A stretch of DNA of 64,000 bases from Roseivirga thermotolerans (GTDB lineage Bacteria; Bacteroidota; Bacteroidia; Cytophagales; Cyclobacteriaceae). Location of the stretch: assembly GCF_014653175.1 (NCBI RefSeq), contig NZ_BNAG01000004.1, positions 434,001 to 498,000 on the forward strand. The letters run 5' to 3'. The notes under the pieces were generated by a model. It did no database searches and was not told where the DNA came from. It worked only from the letters and a program-made list of their open reading frames with translations. The position numbers and the translations under genes are program-made. Shown here piece after piece: positions 35,433 through 45,209 of this stretch (positions within the stretch are counted from its first letter, which is position 1; each line of letters starts with the position of its first letter).

Positions 35433-36596
35433 ATGGATCAACAAAAAATACAAATCTTTGATACAACCCTTAGAGATGGCGAACAAGTGCCTGGCTGTAA
35501 ACTCAATACTGCGGAAAAAATTGAGGTAGCTAAGCGACTGGAAGCTCTGGGGGTAGATGTTATCGAAGCCGGCTTTCCTATTTCTAGTCCGGGTGACTTT
35601 CATTCGGTACAGGCTATAGCCGATGTGGTTAAGAATGCAACCGTTTGCGGGTTGAGCCGGGCGGTAGAAAAAGACATTGTAACCGCTGCCGATGCACTTA
35701 GGAAAGCTAAAAGGCCAAGGATTCATACCGGTATTGGTACCTCAGACTCCCATGTGATACATAAACTGCGCACCAGCCGCGAAAAGGTTGTTGAAAGAGC
35801 TGTGGCTGCAGTTTCACTGGCCAAGAAGTATGTAGAAGATGTGGAGTTCTATGCTGAAGATGCCGGCAGAACAGACAATGAATTCCTTGCGTTTGTTTGC
35901 GAGCAGGTAGTTAAGGCTGGAGCCACGGTACTCAACATTCCCGATACCACCGGATATTGCTTACCAGAAGAATACGGGGCCAAAATAAAATACCTGCGAG
36001 AAAATGTGAAAGGAGTACACAAGGTCACCTTGTCTACCCACTGCCATAACGATTTGGGTATGGCCACTGCCAATTCTATTGCAGGAGTATTGAACGGTGC
36101 CACGCAGATTGAGTGCACGATAAATGGTATTGGCGAACGAGCCGGAAATACGGCTTTGGAAGAGGTGGTTATGGTGCTTCGTCAGCATCCGGACCTGAAC
36201 AAGTTCACCGATATTGATACTCGCCAGCTCAACGCCATTTCGCGCTATGTATCAGAAACCATGCGTGTGCCCGTACAGCCCAATAAGGCCATTGTGGGTG
36301 CCAATGCTTTTGCGCATTCCTCGGGAATTCATCAGGACGGAGTGATCAAGAATCGCGAGACCTATGAAATCATCAATCCGCTTGACGTAGGCGTAGACCA
36401 TTCTTCTATTGTGCTTACCGCCCGAAGTGGCCGAGCGGCTCTGGCCTACAGAATGAAAAATCTGGGCTATGAGCTCACCCGAGATGAGTTAGATGTGGTT
36501 TATGCAGAATTTCTACGGGTGGCAGATGATAAAAAAGAAGTAGAAGACGAAGATTTACACCAAATTGTAGAGTATAGACAAAAGGTAGCGGTTTAA
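35433..36596 (+). CDS. leuA: 2-isopropylmalate synthase, short form without C-terminal regulatory domain
   Basis: 387 residues. Condenses 2-oxoisovalerate with acetyl-CoA, the first leucine-specific step. The catalytic TIM barrel has [12 protein letters not shown] at 10-21, [15 protein letters not shown] for metal-binding His residues, [15 protein letters not shown], and [11 protein letters not shown]. The usual 110-residue LeuA allosteric dimer domain, which binds leucine, is absent; the frame ends four bases before leuC. The neighbouring leuCDB genes support IPMS over homocitrate or citramalate synthase, though the latter is not excluded. Confidence 0.9.
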   Translation: MDQQKIQIFDTTLRDGEQVPGCKLNTAEKIEVAKRLEALGVDVIEAGFPISSPGDFHSVQAIADVVKNATVCGLSRAVEKDIVTAADALRKAKRPRIHTGIGTSDSHVIHKLRTSREKVVERAVAAVSLAKKYVEDVEFYAEDAGRTDNEFLAFVCEQVVKAGATVLNIPDTTGYCLPEEYGAKIKYLRENVKGVHKVTLSTHCHNDLGMATANSIAGVLNGATQIECTINGIGERAGNTALEEVVMVLRQHPDLNKFTDIDTRQLNAISRYVSETMRVPVQPNKAIVGANAFAHSSGIHQDGVIKNRETYEIINPLDVGVDHSSIVLTARSGRAALAYRMKNLGYELTRDELDVVYAEFLRVADDKKEVEDEDLHQIVEYRQKVAV

Positions 36597-36600
36597 TACT

Positions 36601-37995
36601 ATGGCAAAAACATTGTTTGACAAGGTTTGGGACGCCCATGTGGTGAAAAGCCTTGAAGGAGGAATAGATGTACTGTATATAGACAGGCACCTGATTCATG
36701 AAGTAACCAGTCCGCAGGCTTTTTCAGAGATCGAAAAGCGAGGACTCACCTTATTTAGAAAAGATCAGATGGTGGCAACTCCCGACCACAACGTGCCCAC
36801 CAAAGATCAGCATTTACCCATTCAAGAGGCCCTTTCCAGGCATCAGGTAGATACCTTGATTAATAATTGTGAAAAACACAACGTAACGCTCTACGGTCTG
36901 GGGCACCCTTTTCAGGGAATAGTTCATGTAATTGGTCCGGAGTTGGGAATTACGCTTCCTGGTAGAACGATGGTTTGTGGCGATTCCCACACCTCTACCC
37001 ATGGTGCTTTCGGGGCTATAGCTTTTGGTATTGGCACAAGCCAGGTGGCTCAGGTAATGGCCAGCCAGTGTTTATTACAGTCCAGGCCCAAAACCATGCG
37101 TATTACTATAGATGGAAAGCTTAATAAAGGCGTGTATGCCAAAGACATTATTCTGTACGTCATTTCTAAACTTACAGCGGCCGGAGGAACAGGTTACTTT
37201 GTAGAGTATGCCGGATCTGCCATCCGTTCACTCTCCATGGAAGCTCGAATGACCATCTGCAACATGAGTATAGAAATGGGTGCCAGAGGGGGAATGATAG
37301 CCCCAGACGAAACGACATTCGACTACATTCATGGACGAGAGTTTGCCCCTAAAGGAGAGGCGTGGGAGAGAGCTCTGGATTATTGGAGCACACTCTATTC
37401 TGATGAAGGAGCTACTTTCGACAAGGAATATAATTTTCCGGCAGAAGACATAGAACCCATGATTACCTATGGCACCAACCCGGGTATGGGCATTAAAATC
37501 ACATCAGCTATACCAGATAGGCTGGCCGAAGCCGGAGAGGAAAGCTTCAATAAATCACTCAAATATATGGGCTTTCAGGCCGGAGAGAGTCTACTCGGAA
37601 AACCTATAGATTATGTATTTATAGGCAGTTGTACCAACTCCAGAATAGAAGACCTTAGAATAGTGGCAAACTATGTGAAAGGAAAGCGCAAGGCCTCCAA
37701 TGTCAATGCCATGATTGTGCCAGGGTCTAAGCAGGTAGAAAAACAGGCAAAGGCTGAGGGACTGGATAAAATATTAGAAGAAGCCGGTTTCGAGTTAAGA
37801 GAGCCGGGCTGCAGTGCATGCCTCGGAATGAATGAAGATAAGGTGCCGGCCGGGGCCTATTGTGTATCTACTTCAAACCGAAATTTTGAAGGCAGGCAGG
37901 GCCCGGGAGCCAGAACACTTTTGGCCAGTCCTTTGGTAGCCGCTGTTACGGCTATTGAGGGAAAAATTGTAGACATCACTAAACACCTCAACTAA
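36601..37995 (+). CDS. leuC: 3-isopropylmalate dehydratase large subunit
   Basis: 464 residues, aconitase family. Together with LeuD it isomerises 2-isopropylmalate to 3-isopropylmalate. The [4Fe-4S] cysteines are in [14 protein letters not shown] and CSACLGM, with the conserved [15 protein letters not shown] and [19 protein letters not shown]. Second gene of leuACDB. Confidence 0.96.
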   Translation: MAKTLFDKVWDAHVVKSLEGGIDVLYIDRHLIHEVTSPQAFSEIEKRGLTLFRKDQMVATPDHNVPTKDQHLPIQEALSRHQVDTLINNCEKHNVTLYGLGHPFQGIVHVIGPELGITLPGRTMVCGDSHTSTHGAFGAIAFGIGTSQVAQVMASQCLLQSRPKTMRITIDGKLNKGVYAKDIILYVISKLTAAGGTGYFVEYAGSAIRSLSMEARMTICNMSIEMGARGGMIAPDETTFDYIHGREFAPKGEAWERALDYWSTLYSDEGATFDKEYNFPAEDIEPMITYGTNPGMGIKITSAIPDRLAEAGEESFNKSLKYMGFQAGESLLGKPIDYVFIGSCTNSRIEDLRIVANYVKGKRKASNVNAMIVPGSKQVEKQAKAEGLDKILEEAGFELREPGCSACLGMNEDKVPAGAYCVSTSNRNFEGRQGPGARTLLASPLVAAVTAIEGKIVDITKHLN

Positions 37996-37996
37996 C

Positions 37997-38584
37997 ATGG
38001 AAAAGTTTGTAAAAGTTACTTCAACGGCAGTACCAATGCCTATAGAAGACATAGATACCGATCAGATTATTCCGGCCAGATTTTTAAAAGCCACCAATAG
38101 AGAGGGTTTTGGAGAAAACCTGTTTAGAGATTGGCGCTATGAGAAAGGTAATGAACCCAAAGCCGATTTTGTGCTGAACGATTCTACCTACTCTGGTGAA
38201 ATATTAGTAGCGGGCAAAAACTTTGGCTGTGGTTCCTCACGAGAACATGCGGCCTGGGCTCTATACGATTATGGCTTCAGAGTGGTAGTGTCTAGTTTTT
38301 TTGCAGATATTTTTAAAGGAAATGCCCTCAACAACGGGCTACTGCCTGTTCAGGTTTCAGATGCCTTTCTAAGTGATTTATTACAGGCCATTAAGAAAAA
38401 TCCTGCCCTTCAAGTAACCGTAAATCTGCCAGAACAGGTCATTAGTTTTGATGATAAAGCAGAGACATTTGAGGTGAACGCATATAAAAAGGAATGCCTC
38501 TTGAATGGTTATGACGACATAGATTTTTTAGTAAGTATTAAAGAGGAAATTGAGGCCTATGAGGCCTCTTCAAAGGTAATATAA
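37997..38584 (+). CDS. leuD: 3-isopropylmalate dehydratase small subunit
   Basis: 195 residues. It provides the swivel domain of isopropylmalate isomerase. Signs: [13 protein letters not shown] near 20-32 and [15 protein letters not shown], the substrate-contact loop, then [19 protein letters not shown]. It starts one base after the leuC stop and ends one base before leuB. Confidence 0.96.
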   Translation: MEKFVKVTSTAVPMPIEDIDTDQIIPARFLKATNREGFGENLFRDWRYEKGNEPKADFVLNDSTYSGEILVAGKNFGCGSSREHAAWALYDYGFRVVVSSFFADIFKGNALNNGLLPVQVSDAFLSDLLQAIKKNPALQVTVNLPEQVISFDDKAETFEVNAYKKECLLNGYDDIDFLVSIKEEIEAYEASSKVI

Positions 38585-38585
38585 G

Positions 38586-39698
38586 ATGGGAGTGAAGAAG
38601 AATATTGGAGTTTTACCTGGCGATGGTATTGGCCCCGAAGTAATAGCTGAGGCTATAAAAGTGTTGGATGCTGTTTGTTCAAAATATGGTCATAAGTTTA
38701 CCTATGCCTATGGGCATGTAGGAGCTGTGGCTATCGACCATACAGGCAACCCTCTGCCCGATGAGACACTGGCCATTTGCGAGCGAAGTGATGCTTTTCT
38801 TTTTGGAGCCATTGGAGATCCCAAATATGACAATGACCCCAAGGCCAAAGTGCGTCCCGAACAAGGACTTCTGAAACTGAGAAAGAGTCTTGGGCTTTAT
38901 GCCAATATTAGACCTGTAACAGCCTATGATAGCCTGTTGCATATGTCTCCACTAAAGACAGAAAAAATTAAAGGTGTTGATATAGTTGTTTATAGAGAGT
39001 TGACGGGAGGTATATATTTTGGAGAAAAAGGAAGAACAGAAGATGGTGCTTTCGATCACTGTACTTACTCCAATTATGAAATAGATCGCATTGCGCATCT
39101 GGCCTTCCAGTCGGCTCAAAACCGAAAAAAGCACGTCACCCTTGTAGACAAAGCCAATGTATTGGAAACCTCACGGCTTTGGAGAGAACGTGTCAATGAA
39201 GTGGCTAAAGATTATCCCGATATTTCCCTTGAATGCATGTTTGTTGACAATGCAGCCATGCAAATGATTCAAAATCCTAAGCAGTTCGATGTGATTCTAA
39301 CTGAGAATATGTTTGGTGATATTATTTCTGATGAGGCCAGTGTTATTGGCGGGTCGCTGGGGCTCTTACCTTCTGCTTCAGTTGGAGACAAAACAGCCAT
39401 GTTCGAACCCATTCATGGCTCTTACCCTCAAGCTGCTGGGAAAAACATTGCCAACCCATTAGCCACTATTCTTTCAGCGGCTATGATGCTCGATCATCTA
39501 AACCTTATCGATGAGGCCATAGAGGTAAGACAAGCTGTAAGTGCCTCACTTCGGCACGGAATGGTAACGGCTGATTTGGCCCGAAATGATGGTTATTCTA
39601 CCGATAGAGTTGGCGATTTTGTGGCCAATTATATTGCAGATGGAGAAGACTCATGCTCTCAACAAAACATTCAAGCAGGGATTAGCACAATTATTTAA
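38586..39698 (+). CDS. leuB: 3-isopropylmalate dehydrogenase
   Basis: 370 residues. NAD-dependent oxidative decarboxylation of 3-isopropylmalate. Motifs: LPGDGIGPEVIAEAIKVL near 10-27, FGAIGDPKYD, the substrate-binding LRKSLGLYANIRPV, RELTGGIYFGEKGR, DNAAMQMIQNPKQFDVI, and EPIHGSYPQAAGKNIANPLATI. It is the last gene of the leu operon. Confidence 0.96.
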   Translation: MGVKKNIGVLPGDGIGPEVIAEAIKVLDAVCSKYGHKFTYAYGHVGAVAIDHTGNPLPDETLAICERSDAFLFGAIGDPKYDNDPKAKVRPEQGLLKLRKSLGLYANIRPVTAYDSLLHMSPLKTEKIKGVDIVVYRELTGGIYFGEKGRTEDGAFDHCTYSNYEIDRIAHLAFQSAQNRKKHVTLVDKANVLETSRLWRERVNEVAKDYPDISLECMFVDNAAMQMIQNPKQFDVILTENMFGDIISDEASVIGGSLGLLPSASVGDKTAMFEPIHGSYPQAAGKNIANPLATILSAAMMLDHLNLIDEAIEVRQAVSASLRHGMVTADLARNDGYSTDRVGDFVANYIADGEDSCSQQNIQAGISTII

Positions 39699-39788
39699 GT
39701 TGCTTTTCAGAACAATAGAATATCAAAACCCACAATTCTTTGAAGTTTAACATAAGCTTTTGGTATCTTCGGATTTAACCAAAAGCTT

Positions 39789-40463
39789 ATGAAACTTAAT
39801 CTACTGGAAGAGTATCTGCTATTGGCACTAGACGATGAGAAGGGGAAGTTTGTCATAGACTCAACCCGACTCAATTATGGATTTGCCGGGGCAAGTCTTT
39901 TAGAGCTGGCAGTGCGCGGAAAGGTAGAGATTGACGGTGAGCGCATTATTCTTACAGACAATGCCTATGAGCCAGAGATTGCGTTGAATAAAGTTATCGA
40001 TGTGGTCAGCCAGCTCAAAAGTCCGATTCTCAAAGATTGCCTGAAAGAGTTGGCCGAAAAGACGGGCGAAATTAAAGACGATACCCTCCAGCACCTGATT
40101 AATAAAGGAATACTCAGAAGAGAAGAGCATAAGATTCTTTGGATCATTCCTACAGAACAATACCCAACGGCCGACTTGTCGCCTGAAAGCAAGGTAAGAA
40201 AACGGCTAGACGATGTAATAAATGATGAGGCCAATGTAGAACCACATGACCTTATGCTCCTTAGTCTAATAGATGCCACAGATCTAACCCAGGAAGCATT
40301 TCGCGATCAGGACGACTATAAATCCATACGTGCTAAAATTAGAGAAGTAACAAAAGACGTGGGCATAAGCCGGGTAATCAACAAGAGCATACGCGAAATT
40401 CAGGCTGCCATCATGATGGCCATTAGCAGCACCCTGGTTATAGGTAGTATAAGTTCTCATTAA
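39789..40463 (+). CDS. GPP34 (GOLPH3-like) family protein
   Basis: 224 residues. The eukaryotic GOLPH3 binds phosphatidylinositol-4-phosphate; bacterial GPP34 proteins share its all-helical fold but have unknown ligands. Opening LLEEYLLLALDDEKGKF matches the family start, and GFAGASLLELAVRGKVEI, PHDLMLLSLIDAT and QAAIMMAIS fit its helices. It may attach to membrane lipids peripherally; there is no TM segment or signal. It stands between leuB and yebC in the same orientation. Confidence 0.85.
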   Translation: MKLNLLEEYLLLALDDEKGKFVIDSTRLNYGFAGASLLELAVRGKVEIDGERIILTDNAYEPEIALNKVIDVVSQLKSPILKDCLKELAEKTGEIKDDTLQHLINKGILRREEHKILWIIPTEQYPTADLSPESKVRKRLDDVINDEANVEPHDLMLLSLIDATDLTQEAFRDQDDYKSIRAKIREVTKDVGISRVINKSIREIQAAIMMAISSTLVIGSISSH

Positions 40464-40528
40464 GTAGAAGATAATACCAATCCAAAGAAATTTCAACTAG
40501 TGGTGGATGCGCTATTCATCAGACTTTT

Positions 40529-40536
40529 TATTTTTG
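40529..40536 (+). promoter_or_regulatory. -7 box upstream of yebC
   Basis: TATTTTTG at 40529-40536 is an exact TAnnTTTG -7 element 22 bases before the yebC ATG. No TTTG -33 element is at the ideal spacing, so strength is uncertain. Confidence 0.4.
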
Positions 40537-40558
40537 CAGCGGTTTTAAAAACGTATCC

Positions 40559-41284
40559 ATGGGAAGAGCATTTGAATATAGAAAAGCCGCTAAAATGAAA
40601 CGGTGGGACAAGATGTCCCGAATTTTTCCTAAACTGGCCAAAGCCATAACCATGGCAGCAAAAGAGGGAGGCTCAGACCCGGACATGAACGCCTCTTTGC
40701 GTACGGCTATTCAAAATGCCAAGGCTCAGAATATGCCTAAGGACAACATCGATGCGGCCATAAAACGGGCTACAAGCAAAGATGTAGCAGACTACATGGA
40801 GATTAACTATGAAGGCAAAGGCCCCCATGGTGTGCTGGTATTTGTAGAATGCGCTACGGACAACCAAAACAGAACCGTTGCCAATGTAAAATCTTATTTC
40901 AATAAGGCCGGAGGAGGTCTGGTACCCAATGGTTCACTCGAGTTTATGTTTGCCCGAAAGGCTGTTTTCGAATTCCTCAAAAAAGACGATATGGATTTAG
41001 AGGAACTTGAGCTGGAACTCATCGATGCTGGTCTTGAAGAAATTGAATCGCATACTGACGATGACGATGTAACCACCGTATACGCCTATGCTGATTATAC
41101 CAACTTTGGTTCTCTGCAGGAAGCACTGGAAGAACTTGGTATAGACGTTAAGAATGCTGCCCTCAAGCGTTTCCCAACGAGTCCGGTAGAATTCAGTGAT
41201 GAGCAACTTGAAGAAATTGAAAAAATGCTCGATAAACTGGAAGAAGATGATGATGTACAGGCCGTGTACACAAATATAGCCTAG
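40559..41284 (+). CDS. YebC/PmpR (TACO1) family translation or transcription regulator
   Basis: 241 residues. Starts [20 protein letters not shown], the family N-terminus, then [37 protein letters not shown] and [17 protein letters not shown]. YebC proteins are now thought to ease translation of difficult stretches such as prolines and were earlier described as DNA-binding regulators. The C-terminus is acidic ([17 protein letters not shown]). It is followed by a good intrinsic terminator. Confidence 0.95.
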   Translation: MGRAFEYRKAAKMKRWDKMSRIFPKLAKAITMAAKEGGSDPDMNASLRTAIQNAKAQNMPKDNIDAAIKRATSKDVADYMEINYEGKGPHGVLVFVECATDNQNRTVANVKSYFNKAGGGLVPNGSLEFMFARKAVFEFLKKDDMDLEELELELIDAGLEEIESHTDDDDVTTVYAYADYTNFGSLQEALEELGIDVKNAALKRFPTSPVEFSDEQLEEIEKMLDKLEEDDDVQAVYTNIA

Positions 41285-41312
41285 TCTAAATAATTAATTA
41301 TCAATATGTTAA

Positions 41313-41337
41313 AGCTTCCCGGTGGGAGGCTTTTTTT
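41313..41337 (+). terminator. Intrinsic terminator of yebC
   Basis: AGCTTCCC (41313-41320) pairs with GGGAGGCT (41324-41331), one G-U, a three-base loop, then a TTTTTTT run. It lies 28 bases after the yebC stop. Confidence 0.85.
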
Positions 41338-41391
41338 ATGCCTTGGCATTTTTGGCATCATTTTGGAAAATCCACTTATAACATCAACCAA

Positions 41392-41399
41392 AAGGAGGT
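41392..41399 (+). promoter_or_regulatory. Full-length Shine-Dalgarno site
   Basis: AAGGAGGT, a perfect complement to the 16S 3' end, lies four bases before the ATG at 41404. This fixes the start of the small lipoprotein. Such complete sites are rare among Bacteroidota genes. Confidence 0.7.
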
Positions 41400-41403
41400 C
41401 AAA

Positions 41404-41814
41404 ATGAAAAAAGGTTTACTCATTCTATCGGTTTTAATCTTGTTTGCCAGTTGCGATGTAGTGGTGATTGAGGCACCCTACGATCCGCGCGATAATTTTA
41501 CAGGAAGGTACACTGTAGAGGAATACAGTGAAACCTATGATGTACTCACCAAATACAATGTGAGAATAATAAAAGATGCCGATCCATACAGCAATGTGGT
41601 GTATATAAGAAATTTCTATGCTGCCGATATTGAAGTGTTTGCCGATGTTCATGGCGACCGCCTGACCATTCCACGACAAATAATTGACGGATATGTCATT
41701 CAAGGGACGGGTAGATTGGACTACGGAGACCTTGTGTTGAGTTATTCAGTAGAAGATAGATTAGACGATTCCAGCTTAGTAGACTTTTGTAATACGGTCT
41801 ATTTCAGAAGATAA
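41404..41814 (+). CDS. Small exported lipoprotein, unknown function
   Basis: 136 residues. The signal peptide MKKGLLILSVLILFAS is followed by the lipobox Cys (FASC). The mature protein (about 118 residues) is beta-rich, with YTVEEYSETYDVL, VRIIKDADPYSNVVYI and a VHGDRLTIP segment. The start is set by the unusually strong ribosome-binding site at 41392-41399. It is likely an inner-leaflet outer-membrane lipoprotein. I do not recognise the family. Confidence 0.7.
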   Translation: MKKGLLILSVLILFASCDVVVIEAPYDPRDNFTGRYTVEEYSETYDVLTKYNVRIIKDADPYSNVVYIRNFYAADIEVFADVHGDRLTIPRQIIDGYVIQGTGRLDYGDLVLSYSVEDRLDDSSLVDFCNTVYFRR

Positions 41815-41837
41815 AGTGTTGTTTTGAGTTTTGATCG

Positions 41838-41872
41838 GAGGTCTACTTGCAAGGGTAGGCCTCTATTCTTTT
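41838..41872 (+). terminator. Probable intrinsic terminator after the lipoprotein gene
   Basis: GAGGTCTAC (41838-41846) pairs with GTAGGCCTC (41855-41863) with one G-U; the sequence then runs TATTCTTTT. It is 24 bases after the stop codon. Confidence 0.65.
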
Positions 41873-41944
41873 CAGGGCTATTTCTTTTAAACATATTTTT
41901 AATTTGCCATGTTGGATTGGCGTAACTTTAAACAAAAACTGAAC

Positions 41945-42442
41945 ATGGCAAAAATTACACTTGGTGGTAAAGAAACTCACACCAACGGAGAGCTGCCCGC
42001 AATTGGCACACCGATAAAAAACTACACCTTTGTTAAAAACGATATGTCGGCTGTTCAACTTGCCGATTTTAAGGGTAAGAAGGTTATACTCAATATCTTC
42101 CCTAGCATAGATACCGGAGTTTGCATGGCTTCGGTGAGAAAATTCAATGAAGAAGCAGCTAAGCTGAGTAATGCAGCTGTGCTTTGTGTTTCTAAAGATT
42201 TACCTTTTGCGCTTAATCGTTTTTGCGGTGCCGAAGGAATTGAAAATGTAACCGTAGCTTCAGACTTCAGAACCCCTGAGTTTGCCGAAGATATGGGACT
42301 TAAAATTGCCGAAGGAGCCTTCTCAGGGCTCAACTCCAGGGTAATCATTGTGTTAGACGAAGAGGGTAAAGTAAAGTATACAGAGCAGGTGCCAGAAATA
42401 GGGCAGGAGCCCAACTACAGTGCAGCCCTGGCGGCCGTATAA
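41945..42442 (+). CDS. tpx: Thiol peroxidase (atypical 2-Cys peroxiredoxin)
   Basis: 165 residues from MAKITLGGKE; the earlier in-frame start adds non-family residues. Reduces hydrogen and lipid peroxides with thioredoxin. The peroxidatic Cys60 is in PSIDTGVCMASVRKF and the resolving Cys94 in LPFALNRFCGAEG; together these are the Tpx-specific spacing rather than AhpC. Other family motifs are ELPAIGTPIKNYTF and FSGLNSRVIIVLD. A good terminator follows. Confidence 0.95.
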   Translation: MAKITLGGKETHTNGELPAIGTPIKNYTFVKNDMSAVQLADFKGKKVILNIFPSIDTGVCMASVRKFNEEAAKLSNAAVLCVSKDLPFALNRFCGAEGIENVTVASDFRTPEFAEDMGLKIAEGAFSGLNSRVIIVLDEEGKVKYTEQVPEIGQEPNYSAALAAV

Positions 42443-42455
42443 AACTTCATTAAAA

Positions 42456-42490
42456 TCCACCGCTTAAGAAACTCCCAGCGGTGGATTTTT
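42456..42490 (+). terminator. Intrinsic terminator of tpx
   Basis: TCCACCGCT (42456-42464) is an exact complement of AGCGGTGGA (42477-42485), followed by TTTTTC. It lies 13 bases after the tpx stop codon. Confidence 0.85.
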
Positions 42491-42540
42491 CACAACTTCA
42501 TATATTCGGGTTCGTACATCAATCCATTAAAGAAAAACCA

Positions 42541-45072
42541 ATGGGATTTAACATACGCTGCCTGATAGGGTTTTTATTCTTCCTGAGCACAGCCCATGTA
42601 CATGCTCAGGCACCTAAAAAGCCCAATGCCGCAGAGCTTAAACAAGCCTTAAACAAATTAGAAGTACTAGGGTCAGTTATGTACCTGGCCGCTCATCCAG
42701 ACGATGAAAATACACGCCTTATTGCGTATATGGCCAACGAAAAGAAGCTGCGCACCGCCTATCTGGCCATGACCCGTGGCGATGGAGGCCAAAACCTGAT
42801 TGGTACTGAAATTCGTGAATATCTGGGCATAATACGGACTCAAGAACTTTTGGCTGCTCGCAGAACCGATGGTGGTGAGCAGTACTTTACCAGAGCAAAT
42901 GATTTTGGTTTCTCTAAAGATCCGGACGAAACATTTACCATTTGGGACAAAGAAGATGTGCTTGCCGATGTAATCTGGAACATCAGAAAATTTAGGCCGG
43001 ATGTGATCATTACTCGTTTCGATACGGCCAGAGATAATAGTGGGAGAATGCATGGCCACCATACTGCATCGGCTTTGCTGGCGCAAGAGGCATTCGATAA
43101 GGCAGCAGACCCTACCGTATATCCTGAGCAACTGAAGTATGTAGAACCATGGCAACCAAAGGGACTCTACTGGAACACCTATAATTTTGGTGGTGGCTTT
43201 AGTTCAGATCATGCCGATGAGCAAGGTTATTTTGAGCTGGATCTGGGCGCATATAATGAATTGTTAGGCCTGTCGTACGATGAGATTTCTGCCTTAAGTA
43301 GGAGTCAGCATAAATCTCAAGGCTTTGGAAGCACCGGAAGAAGAGGAGAACTGAAAGAGTACTTAATGCACTGGAAAGGTGCACTGCCCAAAGCAGATAT
43401 ATTTGCTAACATCGATCAAACATGGTCTAGAGTAGAAGGAGGAGAAATCATTGGTAAAATGGTAGCCGAAGCCAATGCAGGGTTTGATATGGAAAACCCA
43501 TCTTCCATAATTCCCCAACTCGTTCAAATCAGAAAACAAATAGAAACTCTCAAAGATGATTATTGGAGAGAGCAGAAACTCAAGGAGGTTGATTTCCTAA
43601 TTAAAGGGGCCCTGGGACTATTTCTTGAAGCTCGGGTCGCAGACTACTCAGCCACTCCGGGAGAGTCTTTGGAACTAACCATTGAAGCCATTAATCGTTC
43701 GGCTGCCAATGTGTTATTAAACCAGGTTAGTTTTAAAGGAAATAGTCATGTGATTAGTGTTGAGAAGCCTTTGAACAATAATCAATTGCTTACCACAGAA
43801 ACTCAACTCACTATAAATCAACCGATATCTCAACCATATTGGCTGAAGAAAGAAGCCAAGCTGGGTATGTATGTGGTAGATGAGCAACTCCTGAGAGGCC
43901 TGCCGGAAAACCCTGCTACTATTACCGCTGTTTTCCATCTCACTATTGACGAAACCCGGCTTCGCATGGAAATGCCGGTGGTTTATAAAGAAAATGATCG
44001 GGTAGATGGAGAAGTATATCGACCATTTGTAGTAACTCCTCCGGTGTTTGTTTCTATGGATGCAAGCGTATTGATGTTTCCTGACGAAGAAGCGAAAAGT
44101 GTAGAGGTGCTTGTGAAGGCCGGCAAAGCCAATATTGCCGGTGAAGTAAATATTAAACTGCCCCAAGGCTGGAAGGCCAGTGCCACCAGTTTTTCTTATT
44201 CACTTAAAAATAAAGGTGATGAGCAACGGTTTGAGATAGAGATTCTTCCGCCAAAAGAAGCTTCAGAGGCTTATTTGACTGTCGAAGCTTCCTATAACGG
44301 AAAGGTCTATAACCGATCGATTAAAGTAATTGACTATCCGCATATTCCGGTACAAACAATTTTTCCTGAGAGCCGGGTGAAAATTGTGAAACTCAACCTA
44401 CAGAAGAAGGGGCAATACATTGGCTATATTATGGGTTCGGGAGACGACATCCCCGCCAGTCTGGAACAAGTGGGTTATAAAGTAGACATACTAGATCCGG
44501 AAAAAATTACAGCTTCAACGCTTCTAAATTATGATGCGGTGATTGTAGGTATAAGAGCATATAATACCATAGACAGAATGAATTTCATTCAGCCTGAACT
44601 AATGAAATTTGTTGAAGCCGGGGGTACTGTAATTACCCAATACAATACCCAGATGAGAGATCAACCGGCCATTGGACCTTATCCTTTCAGTATTTCCCGC
44701 GATAGAGTGACGGTAGAAGGAGCAGAAGTACGGATTTTAGCTGAAGACCATCCCATTATCAATGGTCCGAATAAGATCACTTCCAAAGACTTTGAAGGCT
44801 GGGTGCAAGAAAGAGGTTTATATTTCCCTAATCAATGGGACGAACGTTACACAGCCATTCTCTCTTCCAACGACCCGGGAGAGACACCCAAGAACGGAGG
44901 TCTTCTGGTAACTCAATATGGTGAGGGCTATTTTGTATATACAGGCTATTCCTGGTTTAGAGAACTTCCTGCAGGAGTGCCGGGAGCATTTAGAATTTTT
45001 ACGAACATGATTTCTTTGGGACAGGATAAGCCCCGTCCGACATCTTTGAAATCGGTTGAAAACAAACAATAA
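42541..45072 (+). CDS. Exported PIG-L-type N-acetyl-sugar deacetylase, multidomain
   Basis: 843 residues. The signal peptide is MGFNIRCLIGFLFFLSTAHVHA. The PIG-L (LmbE-like) zinc deacetylase domain holds AHPDDEN at 51-57 and the later GRMHGHHTASALLA, then about 300 residues of beta-rich domains and a C-terminal segment resembling the ThuA/glutamine-amidotransferase-like fold (YKVDILDPEKI, NYDAVIVGIRAYN). This large form recurs in Bacteroidota beside SSS symporters. Deacetylation of a host- or environment-derived amino sugar is inferred; the substrate is unknown. Its stop overlaps the next gene (TAATG). Confidence 0.88.
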   Translation: MGFNIRCLIGFLFFLSTAHVHAQAPKKPNAAELKQALNKLEVLGSVMYLAAHPDDENTRLIAYMANEKKLRTAYLAMTRGDGGQNLIGTEIREYLGIIRTQELLAARRTDGGEQYFTRANDFGFSKDPDETFTIWDKEDVLADVIWNIRKFRPDVIITRFDTARDNSGRMHGHHTASALLAQEAFDKAADPTVYPEQLKYVEPWQPKGLYWNTYNFGGGFSSDHADEQGYFELDLGAYNELLGLSYDEISALSRSQHKSQGFGSTGRRGELKEYLMHWKGALPKADIFANIDQTWSRVEGGEIIGKMVAEANAGFDMENPSSIIPQLVQIRKQIETLKDDYWREQKLKEVDFLIKGALGLFLEARVADYSATPGESLELTIEAINRSAANVLLNQVSFKGNSHVISVEKPLNNNQLLTTETQLTINQPISQPYWLKKEAKLGMYVVDEQLLRGLPENPATITAVFHLTIDETRLRMEMPVVYKENDRVDGEVYRPFVVTPPVFVSMDASVLMFPDEEAKSVEVLVKAGKANIAGEVNIKLPQGWKASATSFSYSLKNKGDEQRFEIEILPPKEASEAYLTVEASYNGKVYNRSIKVIDYPHIPVQTIFPESRVKIVKLNLQKKGQYIGYIMGSGDDIPASLEQVGYKVDILDPEKITASTLLNYDAVIVGIRAYNTIDRMNFIQPELMKFVEAGGTVITQYNTQMRDQPAIGPYPFSISRDRVTVEGAEVRILAEDHPIINGPNKITSKDFEGWVQERGLYFPNQWDERYTAILSSNDPGETPKNGGLLVTQYGEGYFVYTGYSWFRELPAGVPGAFRIFTNMISLGQDKPRPTSLKSVENKQ

Positions 45073-45209
45073 TGAGCGAAAATCTTCCAGAAGGGGAAAA
45101 AGTACGTTTCCTGTTTTTTAGAAGTTGGCCAGGCGTTTATGCCTTTGTATTGACCGTACTGGCCATACTTATTGCCTTGTTTTATTTTTTGACGATTAGC
45201 TACTCATGA
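45072..45209 (+). CDS. 45-residue single-pass membrane peptide
   Basis: Starts in the stop codon of the deacetylase gene (TAATG) and ends overlapping the start of the symporter gene (ATGA). It has a short charged N-tail (MSENLPEGEKVRFLFFRSW) followed by one hydrophobic helix (VYAFVLTVLAILIALFYFL) and a short end. The double overlap implies translational coupling across three genes. It may be a small partner of the symporter, as small DUF485/DUF4212 proteins accompany other SSS transporters, but it shows no clear similarity to those by eye. Confidence 0.75.
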   Translation: MSENLPEGEKVRFLFFRSWPGVYAFVLTVLAILIALFYFLTISYS

